A stretch of 7,084 nt of DNA. Origin: an uncultured Desulfovibrio sp. (GTDB lineage Bacteria; Desulfobacterota; Desulfovibrionia; Desulfovibrionales; Desulfovibrionaceae). The position numbers were made by a program, and so were the translations under genes. The stretch spans positions 1-7,084 of the forward strand of contig URTO01000101.1 of the NCBI GenBank assembly GCA_900550745.1, in the 5' to 3' direction. Shown here piece by piece: positions 1 through 7,084 of this stretch (within the stretch, counting starts at the first letter, position 1; the number at the start of each line of letters is the position of its first letter). The notes beneath the pieces were generated by a model that worked only from the letters and a program-made list of their open reading frames with translations, did not search any database and was not told the origin of the DNA.

Positions 1-33
1 GTGCGATGTCTCACCGCACTCTAATCAATATCA

Positions 34-609
34 CTACATCATAGTGCGGAACTGCTGAATCTCTTTAATCATGGCTTCAAATTCCTCGCGTTCCTGCGTG
101 GTTTGGGCCGCCAGCACTACGTCGTGGGTATCTTTGAACGTCTGTTTTTCTTTCAGTTCCTTTAAGCTCCCAAATACGCGGCATGGGCCGTTGGCGTAGG
201 AGACAAGCCCCTGCACTTCCGGGTGTTCGGCCTCGCCGAACAGGTAGAGGGAAGTCCCCCGCCGGGTGGCCTCGTCGATGGCGAGCTGCGCCTGTTTGAC
301 CTTAGGGCATGTCGCATCAAGGACATGCGCCCCGAGGCCGAGCAGGCGCGCCTCGTCTTTTCGCGGTATGCCGTGCGCCCGGATGATGACGGTGTCCCCC
401 GGCTGTACGGCGTCAAGCGAGTGCGCGAGGATGACCCCCTGCCGCATGTACGTATCCATGACCTGCGGGTTGTGGATGATGGGGCCGAGCATGACCAGCC
501 TGCCGGAACTGCGGGCCTTGTGTTCCTTGATGGCCTGATCGAGCTTGCGCAGGGCAAGCCCTACCCCCATGCAGAATCCCGCTGTTTTGGCGCGCAATAC
601 TATTGCCAT
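34..609 (-). CDS. ispH: IspH, 4-hydroxy-3-methylbut-2-enyl diphosphate reductase, 3' end frameshifted
   Basis: Cytosolic [4Fe-4S] enzyme of the last step of the MEP pathway: it reduces HMBPP to IPP and DMAPP. Seen in the 191 residues: GFCMGV with the first cluster cysteine (C13), HNPQV (H46), RAHG (H79), DATCPKV with the second cysteine (C101), EHPEVQG (H129, E131) and AQTTQ (T170/T171), all in family order. The family is usually about 280-320 residues; here a stop follows residue 191, so the third cluster cysteine and the Ser-x-Asn substrate motif are missing from this frame. Past the break, another frame reads PHYDVVIL (49-26) and a third reads CGETSH (18-1), which resembles the third-cysteine motif (C-x-x-T). 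At least two small indels therefore separate them. ATG at 609 has GAGGAG six bases upstream. Either a decaying gene or sequence error at a contig edge; identity is certain, integrity is not. Confidence 0.93.
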   Translation of the reverse strand: MAIVLRAKTAGFCMGVGLALRKLDQAIKEHKARSSGRLVMLGPIIHNPQVMDTYMRQGVILAHSLDAVQPGDTVIIRAHGIPRKDEARLLGLGAHVLDATCPKVKQAQLAIDEATRRGTSLYLFGEAEHPEVQGLVSYANGPCRVFGSLKELKEKQTFKDTHDVVLAAQTTQEREEFEAMIKEIQQFRTMM

Positions 610-635
610 TGTCTTCTCCTCGGTACTGCCGCTGG

Positions 636-665
636 GTTATAGCGGATTGGCTGTAATTAGGTCTA
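636..665 (-). promoter_or_regulatory. Candidate sigma70 promoter of ispH
   Basis: On the minus strand TAGACC (660-665, four of six to TTGACA) is followed after 18 bases by TATAAC (636-641, five of six to TATAAT). Transcription would start near 629, giving a leader of about 20 bases that contains the ribosome binding site GAGGAG (616-621). The dispersed repeat at 672-840 abuts the upstream side. Consensus match only. Confidence 0.5.
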
Positions 666-671
666 ACGAGC

Positions 672-840
672 TGGAAAGGGCATTTTTCTGAAAGCTCCGC
701 CAAAGCTGACGGTTCTTTTTATTCTTGAAACTCCCGATAGATGGCCGGCAAAATGCCTTAGGCGCGGCGTGCGCCAACGGAAAAATTGGAAAAAGCTGTA
801 TCTTCGCATGGGTAGAGATGGAACATCCACGTTCCATGAC
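672..840 (-). repeat. Dispersed intergenic repeat, copy A (minus orientation)
   Basis: Read on the minus strand this stretch follows the same order of blocks as the copies at 6371-7084: TGTCATGGAA, TTCCATCTCTAC, a run ending TTTTTCC, CTAAGGCATTTTGCCGG, a TTTCAAG block and a GGC-rich tail. The longest exact block, CTAAGGCATTTTGCCGG, is shared with copy D. The ends are approximate because the flanks fade. Short open frames here differ in each frame and have no ribosome binding site, so I call no gene. Confidence 0.8.
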
Positions 841-1340
841 AGGGCTTTCCCGAAAAGCCTTCTCTCCCTGAGCCTGTCGGCATAAAGCCCTTCCCTCATC
901 CTTTGCTCTGATCGGCTCCCTGCCCCGCAGCGTTCCCGAAGCTGGATTCCTTTGGAATGGCGGGTGTTGCAAGGCAACCCGTTCTACTGTCGTCTTTCAG
1001 GTTTATGACAGGGCCTTCCCGAAAGGCCCTCTCATCCTGAGCCTGTCGGCACAAAGCCCCTCCCTCATCCTTTGCTCTGATCGGCTCCCTGCCCCGCAGC
1101 GTTCCCGAAGCTGGATTTCTTTGGAATGGCGGGTGTTGCAAGGCAACCCGTTCTACTGTCGTCTTTCAGGTTCATGCAGGGGCTTCCCGAAAGTCCCTCT
1201 CCTCCTGAGCCTGTCGGCACAAAGCCCCTCCCTCATCCTTTGTTCTGATCGGCTCCCTGCCCCACAGCGTTCCCGAAGCTGGATTCCTCTGGAATGGCGG
1301 GCCTTGCAAGGCAATCCGTTCTACCGCCGTCTTTGCCCTC
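837..1340 (+). repeat. Three tandem units of about 169 bp (units at 837, 1006, 1175)
   Basis: Unit 1 (837-1005) and unit 2 (1006-1174) are nearly identical; unit 3 (1175 to about 1340) has diverged more and is one base shorter early on. Shared blocks in order: a hairpin-forming start, GAGCCTGTCGGCA, CTCATCCTTTG, GATCGGCTCCCTGCCCC, CGTTCCCGAAGCTGGA, TTTGGAATGGCGGG, TTGCAAGGCAA, and a GTCTTT end. The first hairpin (841-861, 1010-1030, 1178-1198) keeps an 8-bp stem in all units although its bases change. A second dyad lies at 961-981 (CGGG and TTGC pairing with GCAA and CCCG). Open frames across the units are repetitive and lack start signals, so they are not called as genes. Confidence 0.95.
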
Positions 1341-1914
1341 CCTGAAGCCGCGGCCTGAGGAACCGGATGGTGTACGGGACGATGAGGATTTTGCCGGGGC
1401 CGTCTTCCGCAGGATCGGAAATAAGGCTTTCACGGGGAAGCTGATGGAGGGCTCCGGGCTCGATACTGGAATCGAACAGCATGAGCGTATCGCCGGCCAC
1501 ATCATTGCAACAAGTCCAATGCCGTATCACCGCCTCCGTGGGGTAGAGGCTCCGTACGAACTGAAGCAGTACGGCGTTGCGTTCGCCGCGCCGCAGCCAG
1601 TCGGCAATGGCGTCCCAGAGGGCGGCGGGGGAAGGCGCGCCCGGACCGGGGAAATGGGTCGGAAAGGGGCGGGCCGTCAGCAGCGAGCCCTGTTTTTCCA
1701 AGCGTGCCAGCATGGAATCCACCCAGTCCACATAATCCGTCCGCTGATCGAGGAGGGCACGGAACGATTCCTCGTCGCGTGCGGCGTCGAGCAAGGCTTC
1801 GTGCAGGATGGATCGGCAGGCGAGCAGCCGCGTGGCGTTGATGTGCCGCATGGCGTTGATGACCGCATAGGCGGCGCAAAAAACATCGAGTTGTCCCTGA
1901 TAGGCCGGATTCAT
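1321..1914 (-). CDS. Papain/C39-like cysteine peptidase domain protein
   Basis: A 197-residue protein with the layout of a papain-fold cysteine peptidase: YQGQLDVFCAAYAVINA near the N-terminus carries the oxyanion-hole Gln (Q8) and nucleophile Cys (C13); HWTCC carries the likely catalytic His (H132); LFDSS carries the Asp (D148). No signal peptide or membrane segment is visible, so it is probably cytosolic. Its substrate is unknown, and no exporter or bacteriocin gene lies nearby, which argues against a classical C39 leader peptidase. I chose ATG at 1914 because GTGAGGA precedes it at a suitable distance; a TTG at 1965 would add 17 residues without a ribosome site. The last codons (GQRRR and stop) lie inside the third tandem repeat unit, so the natural C-terminus may have been altered. 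It is divergent to metK. Family call good, function open. Confidence 0.75.
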   Translation of the reverse strand: MNPAYQGQLDVFCAAYAVINAMRHINATRLLACRSILHEALLDAARDEESFRALLDQRTDYVDWVDSMLARLEKQGSLLTARPFPTHFPGPGAPSPAALWDAIADWLRRGERNAVLLQFVRSLYPTEAVIRHWTCCNDVAGDTLMLFDSSIEPGALHQLPRESLISDPAEDGPGKILIVPYTIRFLRPRLQGGQRRR

Positions 1915-1977
1915 GGCAAATTCCTCACGGGGAGGAAGTGTGCCGGGAGCGGGGAGGGAGGTCAACCGGATTTTGGG

Positions 1978-1995
1978 CCATAAAGGGCCTTATGG
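1978..1995. promoter_or_regulatory. 18-bp dyad between the peptidase gene and metK
   Basis: CCATAAAGGGCCTTATGG is an inverted repeat with six-base arms (CCATAA/TTATGG) around AGGGCC. It lies 64 bp upstream of the peptidase ATG, in a divergent intergenic region, a place typical of an operator. It could also be chance; no second copy is seen in this window. A TTGACC (minus strand, 1960-1965) could be a -35 box for the peptidase gene but has only a poor -10 partner. Confidence 0.3.
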
Positions 1996-2050
1996 GGCGA
2001 TCCTCCGGGATGACGGCGGGTTCCGGGAAAGGAAATCATGCCGCAGGTAC

Positions 2051-2079
2051 TGGACAACGGGAAAGCGTCATGGTAAAAA
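2051..2079 (+). promoter_or_regulatory. Candidate sigma70 promoter of metK
   Basis: TGGACA (2051-2056, five of six to TTGACA), then 17 bases, then TAAAAA (2074-2079, four of six to TATAAT). Transcription would start near 2086, giving a leader of about 120 bases that contains the dyads at 2094-2148 and 2170-2190. This is the best promoter match upstream of metK, but it rests on consensus alone. Confidence 0.45.
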
Positions 2080-2093
2080 GGCAACTGTATGTG

Positions 2094-2148
2094 TATATCT
2101 GGATACCTTGATATAGATGCGCGGAGATTCCGCATCCGGCATATCAAG
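2094..2148 (+). promoter_or_regulatory. Overlapping dyads upstream of metK: candidate operator or leader hairpin
   Basis: Two dyads overlap. TATATC (2094-2099) and GATATA (2110-2115) form a perfect inverted repeat with a 10-base spacer. CTTGATAT (2107-2114) and ATATCAAG (2141-2148) form a perfect 8-bp stem enclosing GATGCG (2116-2121) paired with CGCATC (2131-2136). In Desulfovibrionales the ArsR-family regulator SahR is known to control S-adenosylmethionine-cycle genes; an AT-rich palindrome just downstream of the metK promoter fits such a site, but I cannot confirm its motif here. The nested stem could equally be an RNA leader element. I do not recognise a known SAM riboswitch. Confidence 0.4.
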
Positions 2149-2169
2149 ATGGAACAAGGTCAATTTACA

Positions 2170-2190
2170 GGCGGCACCCGTTGCACCGCC
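2170..2190 (+). promoter_or_regulatory. Small leader hairpin just before the metK ribosome binding site
   Basis: GGCGG (2170-2174) pairs with CCGCC (2186-2190) around an 11-base loop, and ends a few bases before the metK ribosome site AAGGAG (about 2195-2200). It could tune translation, or be chance in GC-rich DNA. Confidence 0.3.
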
Positions 2191-2208
2191 CGATGAAGGA
2201 GCTACCCC

Positions 2209-3384
<1,176 letters not shown>

Positions 3385-3458
3385 GCGTGGCCGCATACGG
3401 TCATACCCTCGTAATGCCCCTTTAAGCGCCAAGCCCGGCGTTTGAGGCTATGGGACGG

Positions 3459-3492
3459 AAAAGGCGCCTCTCTGTGGAGGGCGCCTTTTTTT
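3459..3492 (+). terminator. Intrinsic terminator of metK
   Basis: AAAAGGCGCC (3459-3468) pairs perfectly with GGCGCCTTTT (3480-3489) around an 11-base loop, and the stem runs into seven T (3486-3492). The A-run before the stem would let it work in both directions, but no minus-strand gene ends here. It separates metK from the transferase gene, so the latter needs its own promoter. Confidence 0.93.
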
Positions 3493-3540
3493 GCTGGAAA
3501 ATCGTCCGCGTTAGAGATAGTCCTGAGAGGGATTATATCT

Positions 3541-4076
<536 letters not shown>

Positions 4077-4086
<10 letters not shown>

Positions 4087-5267
4087 TCCTTTGCATCCCC
4101 ATCGCCTATTCAGCCGTGCGCAAGGGGCCGCGCCTGCTTGCCTCCCACGGGGTATACCAGTTTTGCACGACCCTCTGCCGCTATGCCGATGAAATACGGG
4201 CTGTGGATGCCGTACGTACCGAGAGGCAAAGCCTGTCGCTGGCTCCCGTGGCTTTTCTGGACGGCGATCCCGCCATGCCGCGGACGTATGTTTTCATCGT
4301 CGGGGAGTCGGCGAACCGGAACCATTTTTCCCTGTATGGCTACAAGCGGAACACGACGCCGAGGCTGGAGTCCATGCGGGATGAGCTGGTCATTTTTGAC
4401 GATGTCATCAGCCCGGACACCCATACCATCCCCAGCTTGCGGAAAGTCCTCCTTTTCCCGGAACTGCGGCAAGGCGATTCCATCCTGAGCAGCCCATCCG
4501 TTTTGACCCTTCTGAACAGCGCGGGATTTACGACATACTGGATTTCCAATCAGGCCGTGAATGTGGAGGGGGCTACGGGGGTAAGGCTGTTCGCTGAAGA
4601 CGCAAAGCATGTTTCGTTCCTCAATATGGCCCGTGATGAGGGCCGGAGCGTGAGCTATGACGCGGTGGTGCTGCCGGAACTGGAAAAGGTGCTCGGCAAC
4701 GCGGTGGAGCGTAAGGCCGTCTTTATCCATTTGATGGGCTCCCACCTGACGTATGCGCTGCGGTATCCCCCGGAATTCGGCGTGTTTTCTTCCACGGACG
4801 ACATCCCCACAAAACTGTGGAGGCCGGAAAGCGCAAAACGGTATGTCAATACGTACGATAATTCCATACTGTACACGGATCTTATTGTGTCCGGCATCAT
4901 CAATGCCGTAAAACGGAAGGGCGGGAACGCCTTTGTGGTGTATTTTTCGGATCATGGGCAGGAAGTGTATGATACGCGCCCGGTACGCGGGCAAATAGCC
5001 AATGATCCCTCGAAGCATATGCTGGATATTCCCTTCCTGTGCTGGTTTTCTCCCGAATATCAGCGCAGGAACGCCGAGTTTGTGGGGCGGGTGAAAGGGG
5101 CCGTCCATAAGCCCTGGGTGACGTCGGAGTTTGCCTATGCCGCGGCGGAGCTTGCCCGGCTTTCGTTCGGGGGGAGCAAACCGGAAAAAACGCCCTTCTC
5201 GGCGGGCTATGAGCCTTGGGCCCGGTACGCCCCCAATGGAAGCGAGTATGGCTCGTTGGATAAATAG
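4077..5267 (+). CDS. Phosphoethanolamine transferase, catalytic sulfatase-fold half (second frame of the split gene)
   Basis: Numbering from TTG 4077. Residues 1-13 (LLILCIPIAYSA) look like the fifth membrane helix; the rest is a periplasmic alkaline-phosphatase/sulfatase-fold domain. Motifs in order: FIVGESANRNHFSLYGYKRN (76-92; metal ligand E77, nucleophile position S78), IHLMGSH (217-223), RYP (229-231), YDNSILYTD (260-268), YFSDHGQEVYD (289-299; metal ligands D292, H293), then H314 before the DIPFLCW strand. These fit phosphoethanolamine transferases of the EptA/CptA/EptB group. EptA uses Thr at the nucleophile position; Ser here may be a subgroup feature. No ribosome site precedes the TTG, and it overlaps the stop of the upstream half (4084-4086), so separate translation is unlikely. 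With one CT unit fewer the whole reads as 574 residues from 3541, normal family size. Substrate site (lipid A, heptose, other) cannot be told. Confidence 0.9.
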
Positions 5268-5378
5268 CCGTTCCGTGCTTGACATCGGCTTTGTTTCCTT
5301 GAACTGTAACCGATACGCGCTGCGGCGCGGCGTTCCCGTTTTTTCGGCGGGGCCAAAACAAACCACGAGAGTCAGGCC
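5268..5378 (+). promoter_or_regulatory. Intergenic: -35 match and GC hairpin before the PHP gene
   Basis: A perfect TTGACA (5279-5284) lies upstream of the PHP gene, but the best -10 (TGTAAC) is 20 bases away, so promoter strength is doubtful. CGCGC (5316-5320) and GCGCG (5325-5329) form a tight hairpin, followed after eight bases by a T run (5338-5343): possibly a weak terminator for the transferase gene. Confidence 0.25.
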
Positions 5379-6197
5379 ATGATAGTTGCAGACGTTCATA
5401 ACCATACCAACGCGTCCCACGGCAAGGCGTCCGTCGGCGAGATGTATGCCGCCGCCAAGGAGCGCGGCCTTGCCGTATACGGTTTTTCCGAGCATTCCCC
5501 CCGTCCCGAAGCGTATTCCTATCCTGTGGAATACCGGGAACATCTGCGCCGGAATTTCGTGCGCTACGCCAGTGAGGTCATGCAGCTCCGCGCTTTGTCG
5601 AGTTCGCCCAAGGTGCTGCTCGGCATGGAGCTGGACTGGTTCCCCTCCGAGCGGGCCTTCATGGAGGCCGCCGTTGCGGCGTACCCGTTCGACTACATCA
5701 TCGGGGGCATCCATTTCCTTGGTTCGTGGGGGTTCGACTTCACGCAGGACGACTGGAAGATCAGCCCGCAGCAGTGCCATACGCGCTATGAAAATTATTT
5801 CCGTACGCTGGCGGATATGGCCCGCAGCGGGCTGGTGGACATCGCCGCGCACCCCGACATCATCAAGCTGTATTCCGTGGACGTGTTCCATCAATGGCTC
5901 GCCATGCCGGAGAGCCTTGCCTTGATCCGTGAGGCGTTGACGGCTATCCGCGACAACGGGCTGGCGATGGAGGTTTCCTCCGCCGGGCTGCGCAAGCCGT
6001 GCAATGAGATTTATCCTCACCCGGCGATCATGGAGCTGGCTTCGGAGCTGGGGGTGAAGATCAGCTTCGGGTCTGATGCGCATTGCCCGAACACGCCCGC
6101 CTATGCGTTCGACAAGCTGGAAGCCTATGCCCGTTCCTACGGCTACACGTCCAGCGTCATTTTTGAGAACAGGAAGCCCCGCGAGATCGGTTTTTAG
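5379..6197 (+). CDS. PHP-family phosphoesterase, histidinol-phosphatase (HisK/HisJ) type
   Basis: A 272-residue cytosolic metal-dependent hydrolase, the usual length for histidinol phosphatases of the PHP superfamily, which remove phosphate from L-histidinol phosphate in histidine synthesis. Metal-site motifs in order: DVHNHT (H7, H9), SEHSP (H39), GMELDW (E84), GGIHFLG (H112), AHPD (H158, D160), GSDAH (D233, H235). MEVSSAGLRKP followed by EIYPHP (about 197-215) is a pattern typical of the HisK branch. All expected ligands are present. ATG at 5379 follows a weak GAGAG site. No other his gene is nearby, so the substrate is inferred from family only and another phosphomonoester is possible. It lies 111 bp after the transferase half and may be its own transcript; two hairpins follow it. 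Confidence 0.93.
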   Translation: MIVADVHNHTNASHGKASVGEMYAAAKERGLAVYGFSEHSPRPEAYSYPVEYREHLRRNFVRYASEVMQLRALSSSPKVLLGMELDWFPSERAFMEAAVAAYPFDYIIGGIHFLGSWGFDFTQDDWKISPQQCHTRYENYFRTLADMARSGLVDIAAHPDIIKLYSVDVFHQWLAMPESLALIREALTAIRDNGLAMEVSSAGLRKPCNEIYPHPAIMELASELGVKISFGSDAHCPNTPAYAFDKLEAYARSYGYTSSVIFENRKPREIGF

Positions 6198-6203
6198 AAG
6201 ATT

Positions 6204-6251
6204 GGGAAGGGAGAGGGCCCCTTTCTGAAGAAAGGCTCCCTCTCCCCTCCC
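6204..6251 (+). terminator. Long hairpin after the PHP gene (no T run)
   Basis: Nineteen base pairs in three blocks: GGGA (6204-6207)/TCCC (6248-6251), GGGAGAGGG (6209-6217)/CCCTCTCCC (6238-6246) and CCTTTC (6220-6225)/GAAAGG (6230-6235), with loop TGAA. It begins seven bases after the stop codon. It lacks a T run, so it may protect the mRNA 3' end or be the boundary of an intergenic repeat rather than terminate alone. C-rich DNA with a C7 run (6259-6265) follows. Confidence 0.65.
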
Positions 6252-6329
6252 AAACCCACCCCCCCTCCCTCCAAAGACTTTCGGCTGGTGGGGAGGCCGC
6301 GCGGCGGGAGTCCCGTTTTGCGGAAAGGC

Positions 6330-6360
6330 AAAAGGGGCGCTGGCTGTTTGTCCCCTTTTT
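6330..6360 (+). terminator. Candidate intrinsic terminator downstream of the PHP gene
   Basis: AAAAGGGG (6330-6337) pairs perfectly with CCCCTTTT (6352-6359) around a 14-base loop, with five T at the end (6356-6360). The A/T flanks allow action in both directions. It lies just before the repeat cluster that starts at 6371. Confidence 0.65.
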
Positions 6361-6370
6361 CCAACGGCTA

Positions 6371-6506
6371 TGTCATGGAATGTGGTTGTTTCATCTTCGC
6401 AATATGATGAAAATATGGCCTTTTTCTCCAATGGTTCCGTTGGCGGGCCCTATGGCCGGCATTGTATTGGTTATTCCTTTGGAGTTCCAAGAGGTTCTGT
6501 CACGGC
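6371..6506 (+). repeat. Dispersed repeat, copy B (plus orientation)
   Basis: Shares with copy A the start TGTCATGGAA and with copies D and F the block TGTGGTTGTTTCATCT (from 6381). Further blocks: CCTTTTTCTCCA, CCGTTGGCGGG and GGTTATTCCTTTGGAG (6469-6484), ending near GTTCTGTCACGGC. No supported gene. Confidence 0.8.
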
Positions 6507-6620
6507 ATATGGTTGCTTTGTTTTTGTAGTGCACTGAAAATAGATACTTTTTATCTTGTTTTTCCGCTGAGGGGCTCCATGATTGGGCATTTTATGGGGT
6601 ATTCCTTTGGCCCTGTTATC
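6507..6620 (+). repeat. Dispersed repeat, copy C (plus orientation, diverged)
   Basis: Follows copy B head to tail. It keeps TATGGTTG (6508-6515), a CACTGAAAA block matching CACGGTGAAAA of copy D, TTTTTCCGCTGAGGGGCTCCA and GGTATTCCTTTGG (6598-6610), but the middle has drifted. A 63-codon open frame across copies B and C has no ribosome site and is not called. Confidence 0.65.
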
Positions 6621-6785
6621 GTATGTGGTTGTTTCATCTCTACAGCACGGTGAAAACTACAACCTTTTTCTCCAGTTTTTCCCTTGGCGGAATCCACGGC
6701 TAAGGCATTTTGCCGGTTATTCCTTTGGAACTTCAAGGAAAAAAGCATCAACCGTTTCCTATGGCACAGCCCTTTAAGAAAGCAG
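6621..6785 (+). repeat. Dispersed repeat, copy D (plus orientation)
   Basis: The best preserved copy: TATGTGGTTGTTTCATCTCT (6622-6641) is identical in copy F (7028-7047); CTAAGGCATTTTGCCGG matches copy A; GGTTATTCCTTTGGAA (6715-6730) and CTTCAAG match copy E after one change. It ends in CCTATGGCACAGCC, which starts the short tandem repeat at 6745. Confidence 0.85.
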
Positions 6786-6816
6786 GCATCAACCATTTTC
6801 TATGGCACAGCCTTTC
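6745..6816 (+). repeat. Two short direct repeats, period 41 bp
   Basis: GCATCAACC followed by TTTCCTATGGCACAGCC (6745-6771) recurs with small changes from 6786 (GCATCAACC, then TTTTCTATGGCACAGCC). It is a local duplication of the tail of copy D. A 107-codon open frame that crosses it and the inverted copy E is an artefact of the repeats. Confidence 0.85.
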
Positions 6817-6865
6817 CAATAGGGCGGTTGCCGTGCCGGAAAGGTGCGAAGGCGGCGGAAAGACG

Positions 6866-7016
6866 TTGTTTTTGGTTGTGCCGCAGGAAGCGGCTGAAAG
6901 TGTATTTCTTGAAGTTCCAAAGAGATAACCGACAAAAGGGCTCGTTATGGAGCCCATCGGCGGAAAAAACGGATCAAAACGGCATGTTCACCATATTGTG
7001 GATATAAAGCAAATGG
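6866..7016 (-). repeat. Dispersed repeat, copy E (inverted)
   Basis: Read on the minus strand: AATATGGTGAAC, TTTTTTCCGCCGATGGGCTCCA, GGTTATCTCTTTGGAA, CTTCAAG and a CTTCCTGCGGCACAACC tail, the same order as in copy D. It faces copy D tail to tail, so the two could fold on each other. Ends approximate. Confidence 0.75.
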
Positions 7017-7025
7017 CGCGGTCAC

Positions 7026-7084
7026 AGTATGTGGTTGTTTCATCTCTACAGCACGGTGAAATACAGCCTTTTTTCCAGTTTTCC
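7026..7084 (+). repeat. Dispersed repeat, copy F, cut by the window end
   Basis: TATGTGGTTGTTTCATCTCT (7028-7047), then ACAGCACGGTGAAA and CTTTTTTCCAGTTTTCC, matches the first 60 bases of copy D nearly base for base. The rest lies outside the window. Taken together, nothing between 6371 and 7084 supports a real gene. Confidence 0.9.

Noticed and set aside
223..642. Plus-strand open frame over ispH
   Set aside because: Antisense shadow of ispH without motifs.
637..1345. Several open frames of 74-111 codons in the left repeat block
   Set aside because: They are translations of the repeats, alike because the DNA is repeated, with no ribosome sites and no conserved domain.
2094..2190. Known SAM or SAH riboswitch before metK
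   Set aside because: I could not fit the stems or conserved loops of the classes I know; kept only as an uncharacterised leader or operator.
4110..6431. A 773-codon open frame on the minus strand across the transferase and PHP genes
   Set aside because: It lies antisense to two genes with clear family motifs, contains no recognisable domain, and arises from their GC-rich codon bias.
6462..7007. Small open frames of 63-107 codons in the right repeat cluster
   Set aside because: They cross repeat borders and the inverted copy, and lack start signals.
6371..7084. CRISPR array
   Set aside because: The repeats are long (over 110 bp), diverged and in both orientations, with no short constant repeat and even spacers.

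Overview
The window looks like a chromosomal piece of a Gram-negative, GC-rich anaerobe, most likely a member of the Desulfovibrionaceae (Bilophila/Desulfovibrio type). The reasons are the protein flavour of MetK, IspH and the PHP phosphatase, a lipopolysaccharide-modifying enzyme that implies an outer membrane, and intergenic repeats of the kind I associate with that group. The family assignment is an inference; no rRNA or other marker is present.

Layout, left to right. (1) Positions 1-665, minus strand: ispH, the last enzyme of the MEP isoprenoid pathway, with promoter and ribosome binding site. It is broken near its 3' end: it stops after 191 codons and the lost C-terminal cysteine motif reappears in other frames at the very edge of the window. 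(2) 672-1340: a block of intergenic repeats. One copy of a dispersed repeat (minus orientation) is followed by three head-to-tail units of about 169 bp whose hairpin is conserved by compensatory changes. (3) 1321-1914, minus strand: a small papain/C39-like cysteine peptidase whose last codons and stop lie in the third repeat unit. (4) 1915-2208: a divergent intergenic region with a likely metK promoter, dyad symmetries suitable for an operator, and leader hairpins. (5) 2209-3384: metK, S-adenosylmethionine synthetase, closed by a strong intrinsic terminator. (6) 3541-5267: one phosphoethanolamine transferase gene of the EptA/CptA type, split in two frames by a 42-nt alternating CT tract. Loss of one CT unit, or gain of two, restores a protein of about 574 residues, so this is a strong candidate for a phase-variable gene captured in its OFF state. 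(7) 5379-6197: a PHP-family histidinol-phosphatase-like hydrolase, followed by two large hairpins. (8) 6371-7084: more copies of the dispersed repeat seen at 672-840, three in plus orientation, one inverted, and one cut by the window end. I see no genuine gene there.

The genes do not form one operon. metK and ispH are housekeeping, each apparently with its own promoter. The transferase has a terminator immediately upstream and repeats flank the whole segment. The most notable biology is the switchable envelope-modifying enzyme; the repeat families and the metK control region come next.
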